DNA from: Lactifluus volemus
Lineage: Eukaryota; Basidiomycota; Agaricomycetes; Russulales; Russulaceae
NCBI GenBank assembly: GCA_022376515.1
Contig: WTXI01000084.1
Location: forward strand, 1 to 64,000
DNA length: 64,000 nucleotides
Direction: 5' to 3'
Every line of letters starts with the position of its first letter. Position 1 is the first letter of the stretch. The position numbers and the translations under genes were made by a program. The notes beneath the pieces are model-generated. The model was not told the DNA's origin and did not search any database. It saw nothing but the letters and a program-made list of their open reading frames with translations. Below are positions 11,216 to 24,730 of the stretch, piece after piece.

Positions 11216-14200
11216 TTAGATATCATGATATACTGTAGCCCAATCTGATCCGTGCACAAAGTTTGTCAGTTCAAGCCAAGTTTCGTATCTGCCTGCAATC
11301 CATACGGTATTGGGCCTATGAAAATATGGTCGGTGAACCAGGGGAATCCACATAAGAAGTTCTCCCTCTTCCCCACACATCCACCCATCATCATTAACCA
11401 GGAGCTTATTCATAAAATCGACCTTCTCGACACCTTCCATTCTGACCTTATTCGCACTAACCGCGTGATCTTGCGAGGTCGTGAGGTGCTGCAGGTCCGG
11501 CGAGAGTACAACAGGGTCGACTGGTTTGGTGTATTCAGGAGACGGTCTTGCTACTGCTCCTGTTGGGGCATCCCATAGGCGAATCGTGTGATCTTCCGAA
11601 GCCGAAGCAATGTACCGCCCGTCTGGTGAGAATGCAACACAAACCACCTTGCCCCTGTGTCCAGTAAGTGGGCATGCTATGGCCTCTCCTGTCGCGGCAT
11701 CCCACACGCGAATCGTGCGATCGTGCGAGGCTGAGGCGATACGTTGCCCGTCAGGCGAGAACGCAACAGATCTGATCCAATCTGTATGTCCGGTAAATGG
11801 CGCCGCTATGACCTCTCCTGTTGTAGCGTCCCACATGCGAATCGTGTTATCTGCCGACGCCGAGGTGATGTATTTTCCGTCTGGAGAAAATGCAATAGAC
11901 ATGACCGGGTCGGTGTGTCCCGTGAACGGGCCTGCTATGACCTCTCCTGTATCAGCATCCCACACACGAATCGTGCGATCTATCGAGGCCGAGGCGATGC
12001 GTTTCCCGTCCGGCGAGAATGCAACAGAAAGGACTGAATCGGTGTGTCCAGCAAATGGGCCCCCAACGACCGCTCCTGTGGCGGCATCCCACATGCGAAT
12101 GGTGCTGTCATTCGAAGCCGAGGCAATATGCCGCCCGTCTGGCGAGAATGCGACAGACATGACATCATAAGTGTGTCCAGTAAATGGGCCTGCTGCTACC
12201 TCTCCTGTTACGGCATCCCACACCCGAATCGTGTGATCTTCCGAGGCCGAGGCGATGTATTGCCCATCTGGAGAGAATGCAACAGAATAAATGCGACCGC
12301 TGTGTCCAGTAAATGGGCCAGTTGCGACATGTCCCGTTATGGCATCCCACAAGTAAATTGTGTGGTCCAACGAAGCTGAGGCAATGTGCTGGCCATCTGG
12401 TGAGAATGCAACAGCGCAGACCCAACTGGTGTGACCGGAAAATCGGTCTACTATTGGATCTGCTGCAACACCCCACACACGAATGGTATGATCGAACGAG
12501 GCCGATGCGATGCGTTGCCCGTCAGGAGAAAATGCAACTGAAATGGCGTGATCGGTGTGTCCAATAAGTGGGCCTGCTACAACGTTTCCTGTCGCAGAAT
12601 CCCACACACGAATGGTAAAATCGAATGAGGCCGAGGCAATGAGCTGCCCATTTGGAGAGAAAGAAACAGAGTTGACCTGATCGGTGTGTCCAATAAATGG
12701 CCCCACTATGACCTCTCCTGTTGCGGCATGCCACACGTGAATCATGTAATCTGCCGAGGCCGAGGCGATGAGCTGCCCATTTGGTGAGAAAGCAACTACC
12801 TGGACAGGACCAGTGTGTCTAGTGAATGGGCCCGCTACAATGTCTCCTGTGGTGGCATCCCATATACGAATTGTACGATCTGCTGAGGCTGAAGCGATGC
12901 ACTTCCCATCGGGCGAAAAGACAACACAACGGACCAATTCAGTGTGTCCAATAAACGGGCCTGCCATAACGGTTCCGTTTGCGACATCCCATACGCAAAT
13001 GGTGCCATTATGCAAGGCTGAGGCGATGCGCTCCCCGTCCGGAGAGTATGCCACAGAATAGACCGTGCTGGTGTCATTAAACGGACCTGCGAAGATCTCG
13101 CCTGTTGCAGCGTCCCACACCCGAATCGTACCATCTGCCGAGGCTGACGCAATGTGCTGCCCGTCAGGAGAGAATGCAACACAGAGGACCAAGTCAGTGT
13201 GTCCAATAAAGGGGCTTGCTACGAGCTCCCCGGTTGCGGCATCCCACACCCGAATCGTACAGTCGCGCGAGCCCGAGGCAATACGCTGCCCATTTGGCGA
13301 GAACGCAACACAGTCGACTGGTCCTTCGTGTCCATGAATCGTCATTTCCAATGCTGGCCAATGAGACAACTGCCCGCGCGCCAAGCACAGAGTACGAGGG
13401 AATAGATGAAGGTAATGCTTGACGATGTGAGAAGAGGATGGTGCGAATGGTAGTGCAGAGACGTAGATGTGCGGAGCGCTCCTTGCCATGGGCATCCCAA
13501 AGTATCGCACAAATGCGGACGCATCATCTACAAATGCCAACAAGTTCTCGACAGAGTGAGAAGGCTGTGGCGATTTATTGTAATCGTCACTACATGCCAA
13601 TTATAGGATGTACACACCTTCCACTGATCGGACAGCAACCACGCCTTTAGAGACGACAATGCTGGTAAAGCAGCGCTCACTTTGCTCTTGATGCTAAGCA
13701 CTTCTAGCCAAAACAGAAACTTCGTCTCGAATAGGGACCGAACGTTCGCGAGGATGCCTTGTTCCAAGGCAGCATGTTCTAGATGACCGTTCCAGAAAAC
13801 ACAGGAATACGATAGAGCAGGTGGAATGTGTTTGGAAATTCGAGTGTTAAGGTCTAGAACATCACTGTTTGCAAGGTATGATGTCTCGAGTTCGCAAATG
13901 TTGAATTTGAGTTTGTCGAGCATTAAACAAACGCAAGAATGCGCCAACTGACGATGAGCATCGTCAAGGTCCACATAAAACATATCACTCTTCTTGCTAG
14001 TAAGAAAGTCACGGAATGATGTATGAAGAGGAATGATGGGACGAGTATGATCTGATGAAGTCACATGGCTCAGCAGTGAGCCGAGGTGATGGAGCATTTC
14101 AACCACAGGATCGGAATCCTCGGCGTCATCGATTGGGGCATATCGACGCAAGGCGATTAAGGATTGTATCGAGAGCGGCTCGATTGCAGCAAGAAGATGT

Positions 14201-16652
14201 CCCATCACGGACCGAAATAGAATCTGTGCTTCATGCGGTAAGAAGTACCCTTCGAGGATTTCTACGTATAATTTATCCAACGGATCTTGTCCATGGTGAT
14301 CTCGAAATTGTCCTAACAGACGCTGTATACACTTCTTCTTGCTGAACCCGAAAATAGCAGGAGGTCGATTTATGAATCCGGATGCAACCGCGGCCCACTG
14401 GAATAAGCCCTCTGCTGCCTTTGCAAGCTCGGCGCCATGGTCTTGGAACAGGTCCCGAGGGAGCTTCTTCTCAAGATACAGGCTAATATCTTGCTCCGTC
14501 TTGGCAGCCAGTTTCGCATCGTCCATGTAAAACGTGTCAACAGATAATGCCGCTGCGAATGCAGGTTCGATACCATCTTCCAGCCTCGAGGTCATGAGTA
14601 CGCGGAACTCCGGTGGGAGATCGATGAGATGTTCCGCGAGGAATGAGTGTAACCCGATGTCTCCGATTGCATCCCCACTCTCATCCAATGCGTCGATGAT
14701 GATGAGAGTCGGACCTGGAAGAGGCATGCTCCTAAGCGGCTCAAGGAGGAGGGATTCAAAAAGTGTAGGATAATCTCTGGTAGCGCGAAGGGAAGATTTA
14801 TCCTTGACGACCCTCCCAAGGGCATGTTTGAACGCAAGATTTCGATCGGAGAGATCGCGGGCAATTGTCGTAAAGAGTTGGTAAGCGTCGTGCTTGGACT
14901 GCTCGCTCCGCAAGAAAGTGAAGTAAGAAGCAAGACAGCTGTCGTCGAAGCGACGTGCAATCTCATGTGCAATCGAAGACTTTCCCGTGCCAGCCTGCCC
15001 GAGGAGTATAAGCCCGCGTTGAGACTCCGGATTCTCAATCCACTTGACAATATGATCCAGGAAATCTTCGCGTGTGCCTGGAAGACAGCGCTTCTCATCT
15101 CCGAATCGCCACCCTCCTTTATAAGGCAATTCTCTGATTATTGCACCGAGTTCTGAGTCCCCCGAATCCCCTTATTAGATCGACCGTCCAATGATTGTGT
15201 GATTACCAGATTTACGCACCAGCCTCCATCACAGTAACCTCGGTGATGACAGCAGCACGGGCCAGGAAACGTTCTCGCAGTAGGATGAGGTTGGAGCGGT
15301 GCTGTTCAATTTTTTCATCAACAGGGCCGACAACATTCTTCAAAACCCGTTTTCCTGTATATCACAGGTGAATAATGACTAATTAGAGAGAGACCAAGAC
15401 GACATACCAACTTTAACGTCCTCCGCATACGAACTGATATACTCGGCGCATTCCGAGACAGACTTCAGCATGTCCTCTAGGATATTGGCTTGACTAGAAT
15501 TTGGCTTGAGATCCCTTAATGTATCGGCCTCTTCTGCAAATTTAAACGCATCGAGTATTGCCTCAAGTAGTGTTTGGATGTTATCGTCGCGCTGGACTTG
15601 CTGTAGCAAAGCCTGGCGACATGGTGAACAAGAATAAGTGGAATGACCCATGCTCCGGGAAAAGAAGACGAGACGGACCTCGGGGATCTTTGAGAGCATG
15701 CTCCATGCCAGTTTTGCGCACGGGTTCAGCTGAACGACGGAAATTAGAGGACGAATTAACAAAAAGGGATACTGTGCATACTTCTGCAATTTGACTGACA
15801 GTGTCCATCACCCACTTGACAGCAGTAATAACATCTTTCCACGTTTTCATCGTATCGATGTTGTCGACAGCTTTTTGGGCACGACGGATGATGTCACGTG
15901 ACACCCCAGGGCTTCCTGCTAAATTATTTACCGCCATCAGTATCGCTCATATTGGGAAGGAGATTCGGGCGCGCAGCACCTTCAGTAACAATATTTAGGA
16001 ATACTGTAGTCTGCTCCGGTGTACTATGTCTAGCATCTCTTCCAGCATTGCGGAGAACAATATCAAGTTCTTTGTGCAGGACGTTCAGCCAAAAACATCA
16101 CTAAGAATTCGAAGAAATAGACGAACCGTCTCGGGGTTCACAGGTAATATCCTGCTGTCCAATAAGGATGTCCGTCCCCATAACCTTTTTCGCATAAAGA
16201 GATATCGTGATATGGGAGGATGGTTGTACAGCGCTGCGAGAGAATCAGTTGTATGTGGAGACAAACAAACGATATTTCCCACAATGTGTCGACTTTCTCG
16301 TTCCATTCCACGCGTTGAGTCGCGCTCCGAACAGATCGTGTCTGCCATTTTCTCTCCCCGAAGGTAACAGTAGCATAGAATCGTCTATCTTTATTAAGGA
16401 GGCCCTTGAGATGGGGAAGATTGTGTGCCCTGAGGACTGACATGCCAAAAATGTTTAGTAATTGTCAGAGTAAAGTCATAAAGATACGTACCAGTCACTC
16501 GGAGAGGAAGCGATCTTGGTTGTGTTTCGCTGAGCTCAGCGTGACTGCCAGTGATGGACCCTACTCCAGCGCTTTGAGAACCTAGGCTAAGATAATAATT
16601 AATAGCTAAGACATAAAGTGTTAGAAACCCAGACATACATATTTGGGATCAT
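11216..16652 (-). CDS. NLR copy B: C2-like / helical / NACHT / 14 x WD40, intact
   Basis: Full-length family member. The start at 16652 gives MIPN then a GTATGT intron. The C2-like exon reads VLRAHNLPHLKG...RRFYATVTF...VEWNEKVDT, and the second C2 half follows a CTGATT...CAG intron. The helical region contains SRDIIRRAQKAVDNIDTMK, an LNPCAKLAWSMLSKIPE exon and a VQRDDNIQTLLEAI exon. The NACHT exon 13618-15152 (1,535 nt, the same length as in C, D and E) has Walker A GQAGTGKSS and Walker B LIIIDALDES. A GTGTGT...CACAG intron leads to the WD40 exon 11216-13564, with 14 repeats (GH-x3-V-x-AFSPDG...IRVWDA...). The linker after C2 is removed by a 61-nt intron containing TACTGAT. No frame break was found. 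Confidence 0.9.
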
Positions 16653-18700
16653 CTGGGGGTGTTCTTATCAGATCGAAATATAGGTAAGAAGGCAGAGGGA
16701 TTGAGGACAACCGTGACCACGAGGCAATTCCGAGTATTGATTGAGGACAAACAACACAACACAAACTGACGTCCCTTGGCCAGGCACTGCACTTTCACTG
16801 GCACGCGGAAATGAGATCCCGCTCGTACAGCTCCTTTTCCATATTCTCAAAAAATAACCCAAGCTCTGCGCCGTTTCAGGTCGTCCGCTTTCCCCGCGTT
16901 TCCGAGTCTCGCCAGCTTAGGTGCGCCAAAAGTCTTTACAATCGCCGAGCTGGTCAAAAATATGACTTGTTTTTGGAGCAGATAGTGACGTACCTAAGGA
17001 TTAAATAAGTTGAGTATTGAGTAAATGCACATACGAGCTGGGGAATTAGATTATCGTCATTTGAACGCCTGAGCGCCCGTCAACTCCCCTGTTTGAGACA
17101 GTGCGCACTCAGTACTCTGGCCTCAGGGACTAACCGGGACGACTAGAAAGGTATGCAAGAAACCGCCCACTCGGTACTGCCAGGTTGACATCAACCGTAA
17201 AGTCAAGCCTAGCACGCTAGTAAAGGAGAATGAGATACGCATAATTTTACGGGAAAGCTCGACTGCTTAATCATACGAAGTCATATTCTCTCAGGTTCAC
17301 GAAGCTTCAGCTTCGGCGCTGAATCTGATGGGTGACTGAATAGCTAAAATCTGTCGTAGATTCCCCCACGGTTAAGTGAAGATGAAGTAGATTGGAGGGA
17401 AAGAATTTCCCCTATGAGAAGACGCGGTCTAATCATGATGTTGTTGTCGTGGGCGTAGTCGTTGCGGTATGAAACTCGGGCAGAAGGCGACGGGGGGAAT
17501 GTCATTTCATATCTACGAACGGCGAGAAACGACAATGGACTGAGAAAGCAGGCGACAAGGCCAGAGAATGTGGTCAAAGAGGATAAGGTAGCTCAGTCCT
17601 GAGGGTGAGATGACAACGTAGACGGTAAAGGAGGTGTATGTGAACAGCAAGATAAGGAACATCACCCGATAGCAAAATCACCAAAACCGCGCATCTATAT
17701 ATACGTCCATTGCGTGAGCATTCCCAAACCAAAAAAAAAAAAAGAATCCGAGTGTATGGACGCACAAAGCTGCCGGTCCATCCAGAGCTACCTCCCTCCG
17801 CGCGGTATCCGCCCTTCATAAACCTGTGTCCGCAGCACGCAGCGTCAGTTAAAAGAGTACAGGAGCGAAGTAGAACAGCTGCCCACGCTGTGCCTGTGTA
17901 TAATGGCACACGGGTCCCAATGAGAAATGAAGCGAGAGAAGGGGACGCGGAAGGGGTGGATTTGTGCGAGGGAGAAGCTACTATCATCACAGGCAAGCAA
18001 TGGCGTAACCGGAACCCAGTGAGTGGAGCGATGAAAAAATGGTGGGACGCACCATAGAACAGCCAACGTAACCTTTCGGAATCAGGCGCACACCGCATTC
18101 TCGGCCTTGCACTTTCCCTTGGAAAACGTCAGGCGGGAGCACTACGGTGGATCACCATATGAGGCGGTCATGACGGTGGAAACGAGGGAGAACGAGGACA
18201 TCAGAGTCGTCTCAGCCTCTCAGGCCTCAGGTTCAAGGTTGTCGTCTCACGTGACATGAACAAAGTTTACCGGCCCGCAGCTACGCTGCTGACACACTAC
18301 CGTGACGTGTAAAATACGTCTATTCATAGAACGGCTCAAGTGGCTTTTCTCTTTCACTGTCCTGACACCTGCAATTGAACGACAATCGCCCCCTCCTTTT
18401 TTTCGCTCCCGGACACCTGTTGCACATAAAATGGCATGCATATGTACACCTCCTTTCCACAGCTCATCAGTTTCCTCCCAGAAGCTTGTCTCCACGTGAT
18501 GATGTCCTACCTGCTGGTCTTGGTAATTGCCAAGGGTTGACGATGCCGCACCGAGTGCTTCAGGTAGGGCTTACGCCAACATCATACCCCAACAGGGGGA
18601 AAATAATTTGCGCCCTACAAGGACTACACCCTGTAACGCTTTACCATCCTCTGAGCTTTCTCCACGACTTTGGTTTATGAATTTCTTCTAGAGACAAGAC
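16653..18700. promoter_or_regulatory. Upstream module of NLR copy B
   Basis: About 2 kb without a supportable gene. The conserved block 'taaaggagaatgagatacgc' lies at 17221-17263. From 17590 to 18060 the sequence matches 39470-39970 closely (for instance 'gataatg'-rich lead, 'caggcaagcaatggc', 'ggtgggacgcacc'), and 18300-18590 matches 26280-26530 upstream of C. A 174-aa minus-strand open frame in this stretch is not conserved in frame in the other copies, so I do not call it. Confidence 0.5.
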
Positions 18701-19181
18701 TCATGACGATGAAAGAACCTCCCTGGCTTACATTCTCAGAGTCCTCCTTAACAGTGCCGTTGACATCGAGGAAGTTCACAAGCTGTTGCTCACCTTCACG
18801 TACACGCTGACCTCCACCTCTTCCAAGTCCTTCGTGCACTTGCCTGCACCCTACAATTCTCAGTGTGCCGCTGTACCTGGCAAGATCCTCAGCACCATCA
18901 CGACGTGGGACGCAGCTCCACGGATTTGAGAGGGGGAACGCACTACGGAATCTGCCTAGTCTGGGTGAGCGGTCCCTAGATGTTGTTCATGGTGGCTTGC
19001 AGAAAGGTGACGGAGCACAGGAAAAGCCTGAGAGCGCTCCAGACAATCGTCTGGTCCAGACTTTTCTTGGTGGGTGATACTGTATATAGACAGAGGCTAG
19101 TCACTAGAAATAACGGTAACGGATACAGTGTCGTGATGGGTACAGGGATTTGAAACGAAAAAATGTGACCATAGCTATCTG
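18701..19181. other. 3' flank of NLR copy C
   Basis: Noncoding. It shares with the flanks of A and B the segment around 'cctacaattctcagtg' and the run leading into the stop codon, but is more diverged. The junction between units B and C falls near 18700. Confidence 0.55.
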
Positions 19182-22100
19182 TTAGATATCTTGATAAACT
19201 GTAGCCCAATTTGATCCATGCACAAAGTTTTCCAGTTCAAGCCAAGTTTCGTAGCTGCCTGCAATCCAGACGGTGTTGGACCTATGAAAATATGGTCGGT
19301 GAACCTGGGGAATCCACATAACAAGTTCCCCCTCGTCCCCACACATCCACCCATCATCATTAACTAGGAGCTTGTTCATAAAATCGACCTTCTCAACATC
19401 TTCCATTCTGACCTTCGCGTGATCTTGCGAGGTCGCGATGCACTGCAGGTCCGGCGAGAATATAACAGGGTCGACCGATTTGGTGTATTCAGGAAGTGGC
19501 CTTGCTTCCGCTCCCGTTGGCGCATCCCATAGGCGAATCGTGATATCTTTCGAAGCCGAAGCAATGTACCGCCCGTCTGGTGAGAATGCAACACAAAGCA
19601 CCCCACCCGTGTGTCCGGTAAATGGGCTTGCTATGGCCTCGCCTGTCGTGGAATTCCACACCCGAATCGTGCGATCGTTCGAGGCTGAGGCGATACGTTG
19701 CCCGTCAGGCGAGAAGGCAACAGATCTGATCCAATCTGTATGTCCGGTAAATGGTGCTGCTACAACCTCTCCTGTTGCAGCGTCCCAAACACGAATCGTG
19801 TTATCTGCCGAGCCCGAGGTGATGTATTTCCCGTCTGGAGAAAATGCAACAGACAAGACCGACCGAGTGTGCCCAGTAAACGGGCCTGCTATGACCTCTC
19901 CTTTCTCAGCATCCCACACACGAATCGTGAGATCGTGAGAACCCGAGGCGATGCGTTTCCCGTCCGGCGAGAAAGCAACACACAGGACTAAATCGGTGTG
20001 TCCAACAAATGGGCGCACAACGACCACTCCTGTGGTGGCATCCGACATGCGAATAGTGCGGTCATGTGAAGCTGAGGCAATATGCCGTCCGTCTGGCGAG
20101 AATGCGATAGACATGATTTTATTAGTGTGTCCAGTGAATGGGCCTGCTGCTATCTCTCCCGTTACGGCATCCCACACCCGAATCGTGCGATCTTCCGAAG
20201 CCGAGGCAATGCGCTGTCCATTTGAAGAGAATGCAACAGAAAAAATGCGATTGGTGTGTCCAGTAAGTGGGCCCGCTGCGACCTGTCCTGTTATGGCATC
20301 CCACAGGTATATTGTATGGTCATAAGAGGCTGAGGCAATGCGCTGGCCATCGGGTGAGAAAGCAACAGCGTAGATCCAATTGGTGTGACCGGGAAATCGG
20401 TCTACTACTGCATCTGCTGTGACACCCCACACACGAATCGTGCGATCGAACGAGGCCGATGCGATGCGTTGCCTGTCCGGAGAGAATGCAACAGAAAGGA
20501 CATAATCGATGTGTCCAATAAACGGTCTTGCTACAACGTGTCCTGTAGCAGAATTCCACACACGAATCGTACAATCGAATGAGGACGAGGCAATGAGCTG
20601 CCCATCTGGGGAGAAAGCAACAGAGTAGACGTGATCGGTGTGTCCAATGAATGGCCCCACTATGACTTCTCCAGTTGCAGCATCCCATACGTGAATCGTG
20701 CGATCGGCCGAGGCCGAGGCGATGAGCTGCCCGTCAGGCGAGAAAGAGACCGAGTAGACACGATCTGTATGTCTAGTGAACGGGCCCGCTACAATGTCTC
20801 CCGTGGTAGCACCCCATACACGAATTGTTCGATCTCCAGAGGCTGAGGCGATGCGCTTCCCGTCCGGCGAGAAGACGACACCATGTACCCATCTAGTGTG
20901 TCCAATAAAGGGATCTGCCACAAGGGTTCCTTTTGCAACATCCCATACGCAAATGGTGCCATCGTGCAAGGCCGAGGCGATGCGCTCCCCGTCTGGCGAG
21001 AATGCCACAGAATAGACACGGCCGGTGTGATTAGTAAACGGGCCTGCGAAGATCTCGCCTGTGGCAGTATCCCATACTCGAATCGTACCATCCCTCGAGC
21101 CCGAGGCGATGTGTTGTCCACCAGGAGAGAATGCAACACACTGGATATCTGCTGTGTGTCCAGTAAATGGGCCCGCTACGAGTTCCCCTGTTGTAGCATC
21201 CCACACCCGAATAGTGCAATCCCGCGAGCCTGAGGCAATGCGCTGTCCATCTGGCGAGAACGCAACAGAGTAGACGGGTCCATCATGTCCATGAATCGTC
21301 ATTTCCAATGGCGGCCAATGAGACAACTGTCCGCGTCCAAGGCACAAGGTACGAGGAAATAGACGAAGGTAATGCTTGACGATGGGGGAAGAGGATGGTG
21401 CGAATGGTAGCGCAGAGATATAGATATGCGGAGCGCTCCTTGCCATGGGCATCCCAAAGTACCGCACGAATGCGGACGCGTCATTCACAAATGCCAAAAA
21501 CGTCTCTACAGTTTGAGAAGCCCGCTGAGATTTTTTGGAATCGTCACTATATGTCATTAAATTATAGGATGTACATACCTTCCCCTGGTCAGACCGCAAC
21601 CATGTCTTCAGAGATGACAATGCTGGTAGAGCGACGCTCACTTTGCTCTTGATGCTAAGCACTTCTAGCCAAAACAGAAACTTCGTCTCGAACAGGGATC
21701 GAAATTTCGCGGAGAGGTCTTGCTCGAAGGTAACATGTTCTAAGTGGCCTTTCCAGGAAACGCAGGAATACGATAGAGCAGGAGGAATGTGTTTGGAAAT
21801 TCGAGTGTTAAGGTCTTGGACATCGCTGTTTGCAAGGTATGATGTCTCGAGTTCGCAGATGTTAAACTTTAGCTTGTCGAGCATCAAACTAACGCAGGAA
21901 TGCGACAACTGACGATGGGCATTGTCAAGGTCCACATAAAACATATCACTCTTCTTGCTAGTCAGAAAGTCACGGAATGACGTATGGAGAGGAATGATGG
22001 GACGCGAATGATCCGATGAAGTCACGTGACTCAGCAATGAGCCGAGGTGATGGAGCATTTCAAGAACAGCATCGGAATCCTCGGCGTCGTCAATGGGGGC

Positions 22101-24730
22101 ATGCCGACGCAAGGCGATTAAGGATTGTATCGAGAGCGGCTCGATTGCAGCAAGAAGATGTCCCATGACAGAACGGAATAGAATCTGCGCTTCATGGGGT
22201 AAGAAGTACCCTTCGAGAATTTCTTTGTATAACTTGTCCAACGGATCTTGTCCATGGTGATCTCGAAACTGTCCTAACAGACGCTGTATACACTTCTTCT
22301 TGCTGAACCCGAAAATAGCAGGAGGTCGATTTATGAATCCGGATGCAACTGCGGCCCACTGGAATAAGCCCTCTGCTGCCTTTGCAAGCTCGGCACCATG
22401 GTCATGGAACAAGTCCCGAGGGAGCTTCTTCTCAAAATACAAGAGAATATCTTGCTCCGTCTTCGCAGCCAATTTCTCATCGTCGATGTAGAGCGTGTCA
22501 ACAGATAATGCTTCTGCGAATGCAGGTTCGATACCATCTTCCAGCCTCGAGGTGATGAATATGCGGAACTCCGGCGGGAGGTCGATGAGATGTTCCGCGA
22601 GGAATGTGTGTAACCCGATGTCTCCGATTGCATCCCCGCTCTCATCCAATGCGTCGATGATGATGAGAGTCGGACCAGGAAGACGCACGTTCCTAAGCGG
22701 CTCAAGGAGGAGGGATTCAAAAAGTGTACGATAGTCCCGGGTAGCGCGAAGGGAAGATTTATCCTTGACGACCCTCCCAAGAGCATGTTTGAACGCAAGA
22801 TTTCGATCGGAGAGATCGCGAGCAATTGTCGTGAAGAGCTGGTAGGCATCGTGCTTGGACGGCTCGCTCCGCAAAAAGGTGAAGTAAGAGGCCAGACACT
22901 TGTCATCGAAGCAACGTGCGACCTCGTGTGCGATCGAAGACTTTCCCGTGCCAGCCTGCCCAAGGAGAACAAGTCCACGTTTGGACTCCGGATCCTTGAT
23001 CCACTTGACAATATGATCCAGGAAATCTTCGCGTGTGCCTGGAAGACAGCGCTTCTCCTCCCCGAATCGCCACCCTCCCTTGTAAGGCAATTCTCGGATT
23101 TTTGCGTCCAATTCTAGTTTCCTCTTGTTAGATCGCCGATCCTATGACGTAGTCAGTATGAGAATTCCGCACCAACTTCTATGACAGTAATCTCGGTCAT
23201 GACAGCAGCACAGGCGAGGAATGTGTCTCGGAGTTGGATGAGGTTGACGCGGTACTGATCGATCTTTTCATCAACTTGGCCAACGATATTCTTCAAAGTC
23301 CGTGTTCCTACAAATTGCGTGTTCATATCGACCAACGAGAGAGGCCAAGGGCCCCAGACGTACCAACTGTTACGTCCTCCGCATAAGATCTGATAAATTC
23401 GGCACATTCCGAGACGCATTTCAGCATATCCTCGAGGATCGTTGCTTGCCTAGACTCTGGCTTGATGTCTCTTAACGTATCGGCCGCTTCCGTAAATTCA
23501 AATGCATCGCGAATCGCCTTGAGCAGTGTTTGGATGTTACCATCACGCTCGACCTGTCGTAGCAAAGTCTGGCGGAAAGGGAAAGAAAGAGTGAATATTC
23601 CATAGCTCCGAGAAGACAAGCCAACACACCTCCGGGATCTTTGAGAGCATGCTCCATGCTAGATTTGCATAGGGGTTCAGCTGAACAGCAGCGAGTTAGC
23701 TCAGGACGGATGGAGAAAAACGGTGCTGGGCATACTGCAGCGATTGGGCTGACAGTGTCCATCACGCGCTTGATAACATTAACAGCAGTTTTCCACGTTT
23801 TCATGGTATCCACGGTTTCCTCAGCACGACGGAGCGTATCACGTGACATCTCTGCTATTGCCAGTCGCCCAGGACTATCGCTCTTGATGGGGCTCGATAA
23901 TGGGGATAAAGGGTCGGTGATTGCGGTGATTTGTGTGGTTTCACTAATTGATTGGAGATCGGGACGTGTTGCGCCTCCTTCAGTCACAGGGTTAGCCACA
24001 TCGGGCGTTGGGGGGTTCGGAGTGTTGGCCACCCCAGTCAGAGAGTGACTTGTGCTTGCTGACACGGCGATCGTTACAAAGATTGTGGTTGGCTCTGGTG
24101 TACTATGTCCGGCATTTCCCCCAGCGCTACCGAAAATAATGTCAAGTTCTTCATGTGGCACGCTCAGCTAGAAGCATCAGCAAGAATTCCAGGAAATAGA
24201 CGAACCGTCTCGGGGTTCACAGACAATCTCCTGCCTTCCGATAAGCATGTCCGTCGACATTCTCTTTTTCGCATAGAGGGATATTGTGATACGGGAGAGT
24301 ATGTCTACAGCACTGCGGGAGGCTCAGCTGTAAATTGAGTTGGAATCAAAGTAGGTCATTTCCCACAATGTGTCGACACTCTCGTTCCATTCAACGCGTT
24401 GAGAGATGTTCCGCACGGATCGTGTTTGCCATGTTCTCTCCCGGTAGGTGACAGTAGCGTAGAATCGGCTGTCTTTGCCAAGGATGCTCTTGAGATGAGG
24501 GAGGTTATGAGCTCTGAGGACTAACGAGACCAAAAATCAATAATTGTCAGAGCCAGATTATGAAGATACGTACTGGTCACTTGAAGAGGAAGCGAGCTTG
24601 GTTGCGTTTTGGTGACTTGAGCGCGAGTGATGGGCCGTATTCCGGAGCTTTGAGGGTCTGGGCTGAGGGCATGATTAGTAGCGAAAACATAAAGTGAGAG
24701 AGAGAGCTCGACATACAATGTTGGTATCAT
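19182..24730 (-). CDS. NLR copy C: C2-like / helical / NACHT / 14 x WD40, intact
   Basis: Start at 24730 (MIPT, then a GTATGT intron). Exons mirror the other copies: C2-like (VLRAHNLPHLKS..., AKKRMSTDMLIGRQEI), helical (SRDTLRRAEETVDTMK; LNPYANLAWSMLSKIPE; VERDGNIQTLLKAI), NACHT 21579-23113 and WD40 19182-21524. Walker A is GQAGTGKSS and Walker B LIIIDALDES. The NACHT-WD40 intron here is 54 nt without an in-frame stop, so the two exons form one 1,309-aa open frame even unspliced. The linker between C2 and the helical part is retained as a Pro/Ser/Thr-rich exon of about 80 aa, unlike B, D and E. Fourteen WD40 repeats are in the same order as in the paralogs. Confidence 0.9.

Noticed and set aside
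17574..18098. 174-aa minus-strand frame upstream of NLR copy B
   Set aside because: The homologous stretches upstream of D and F carry indels that break it, and it has no recognisable motif.
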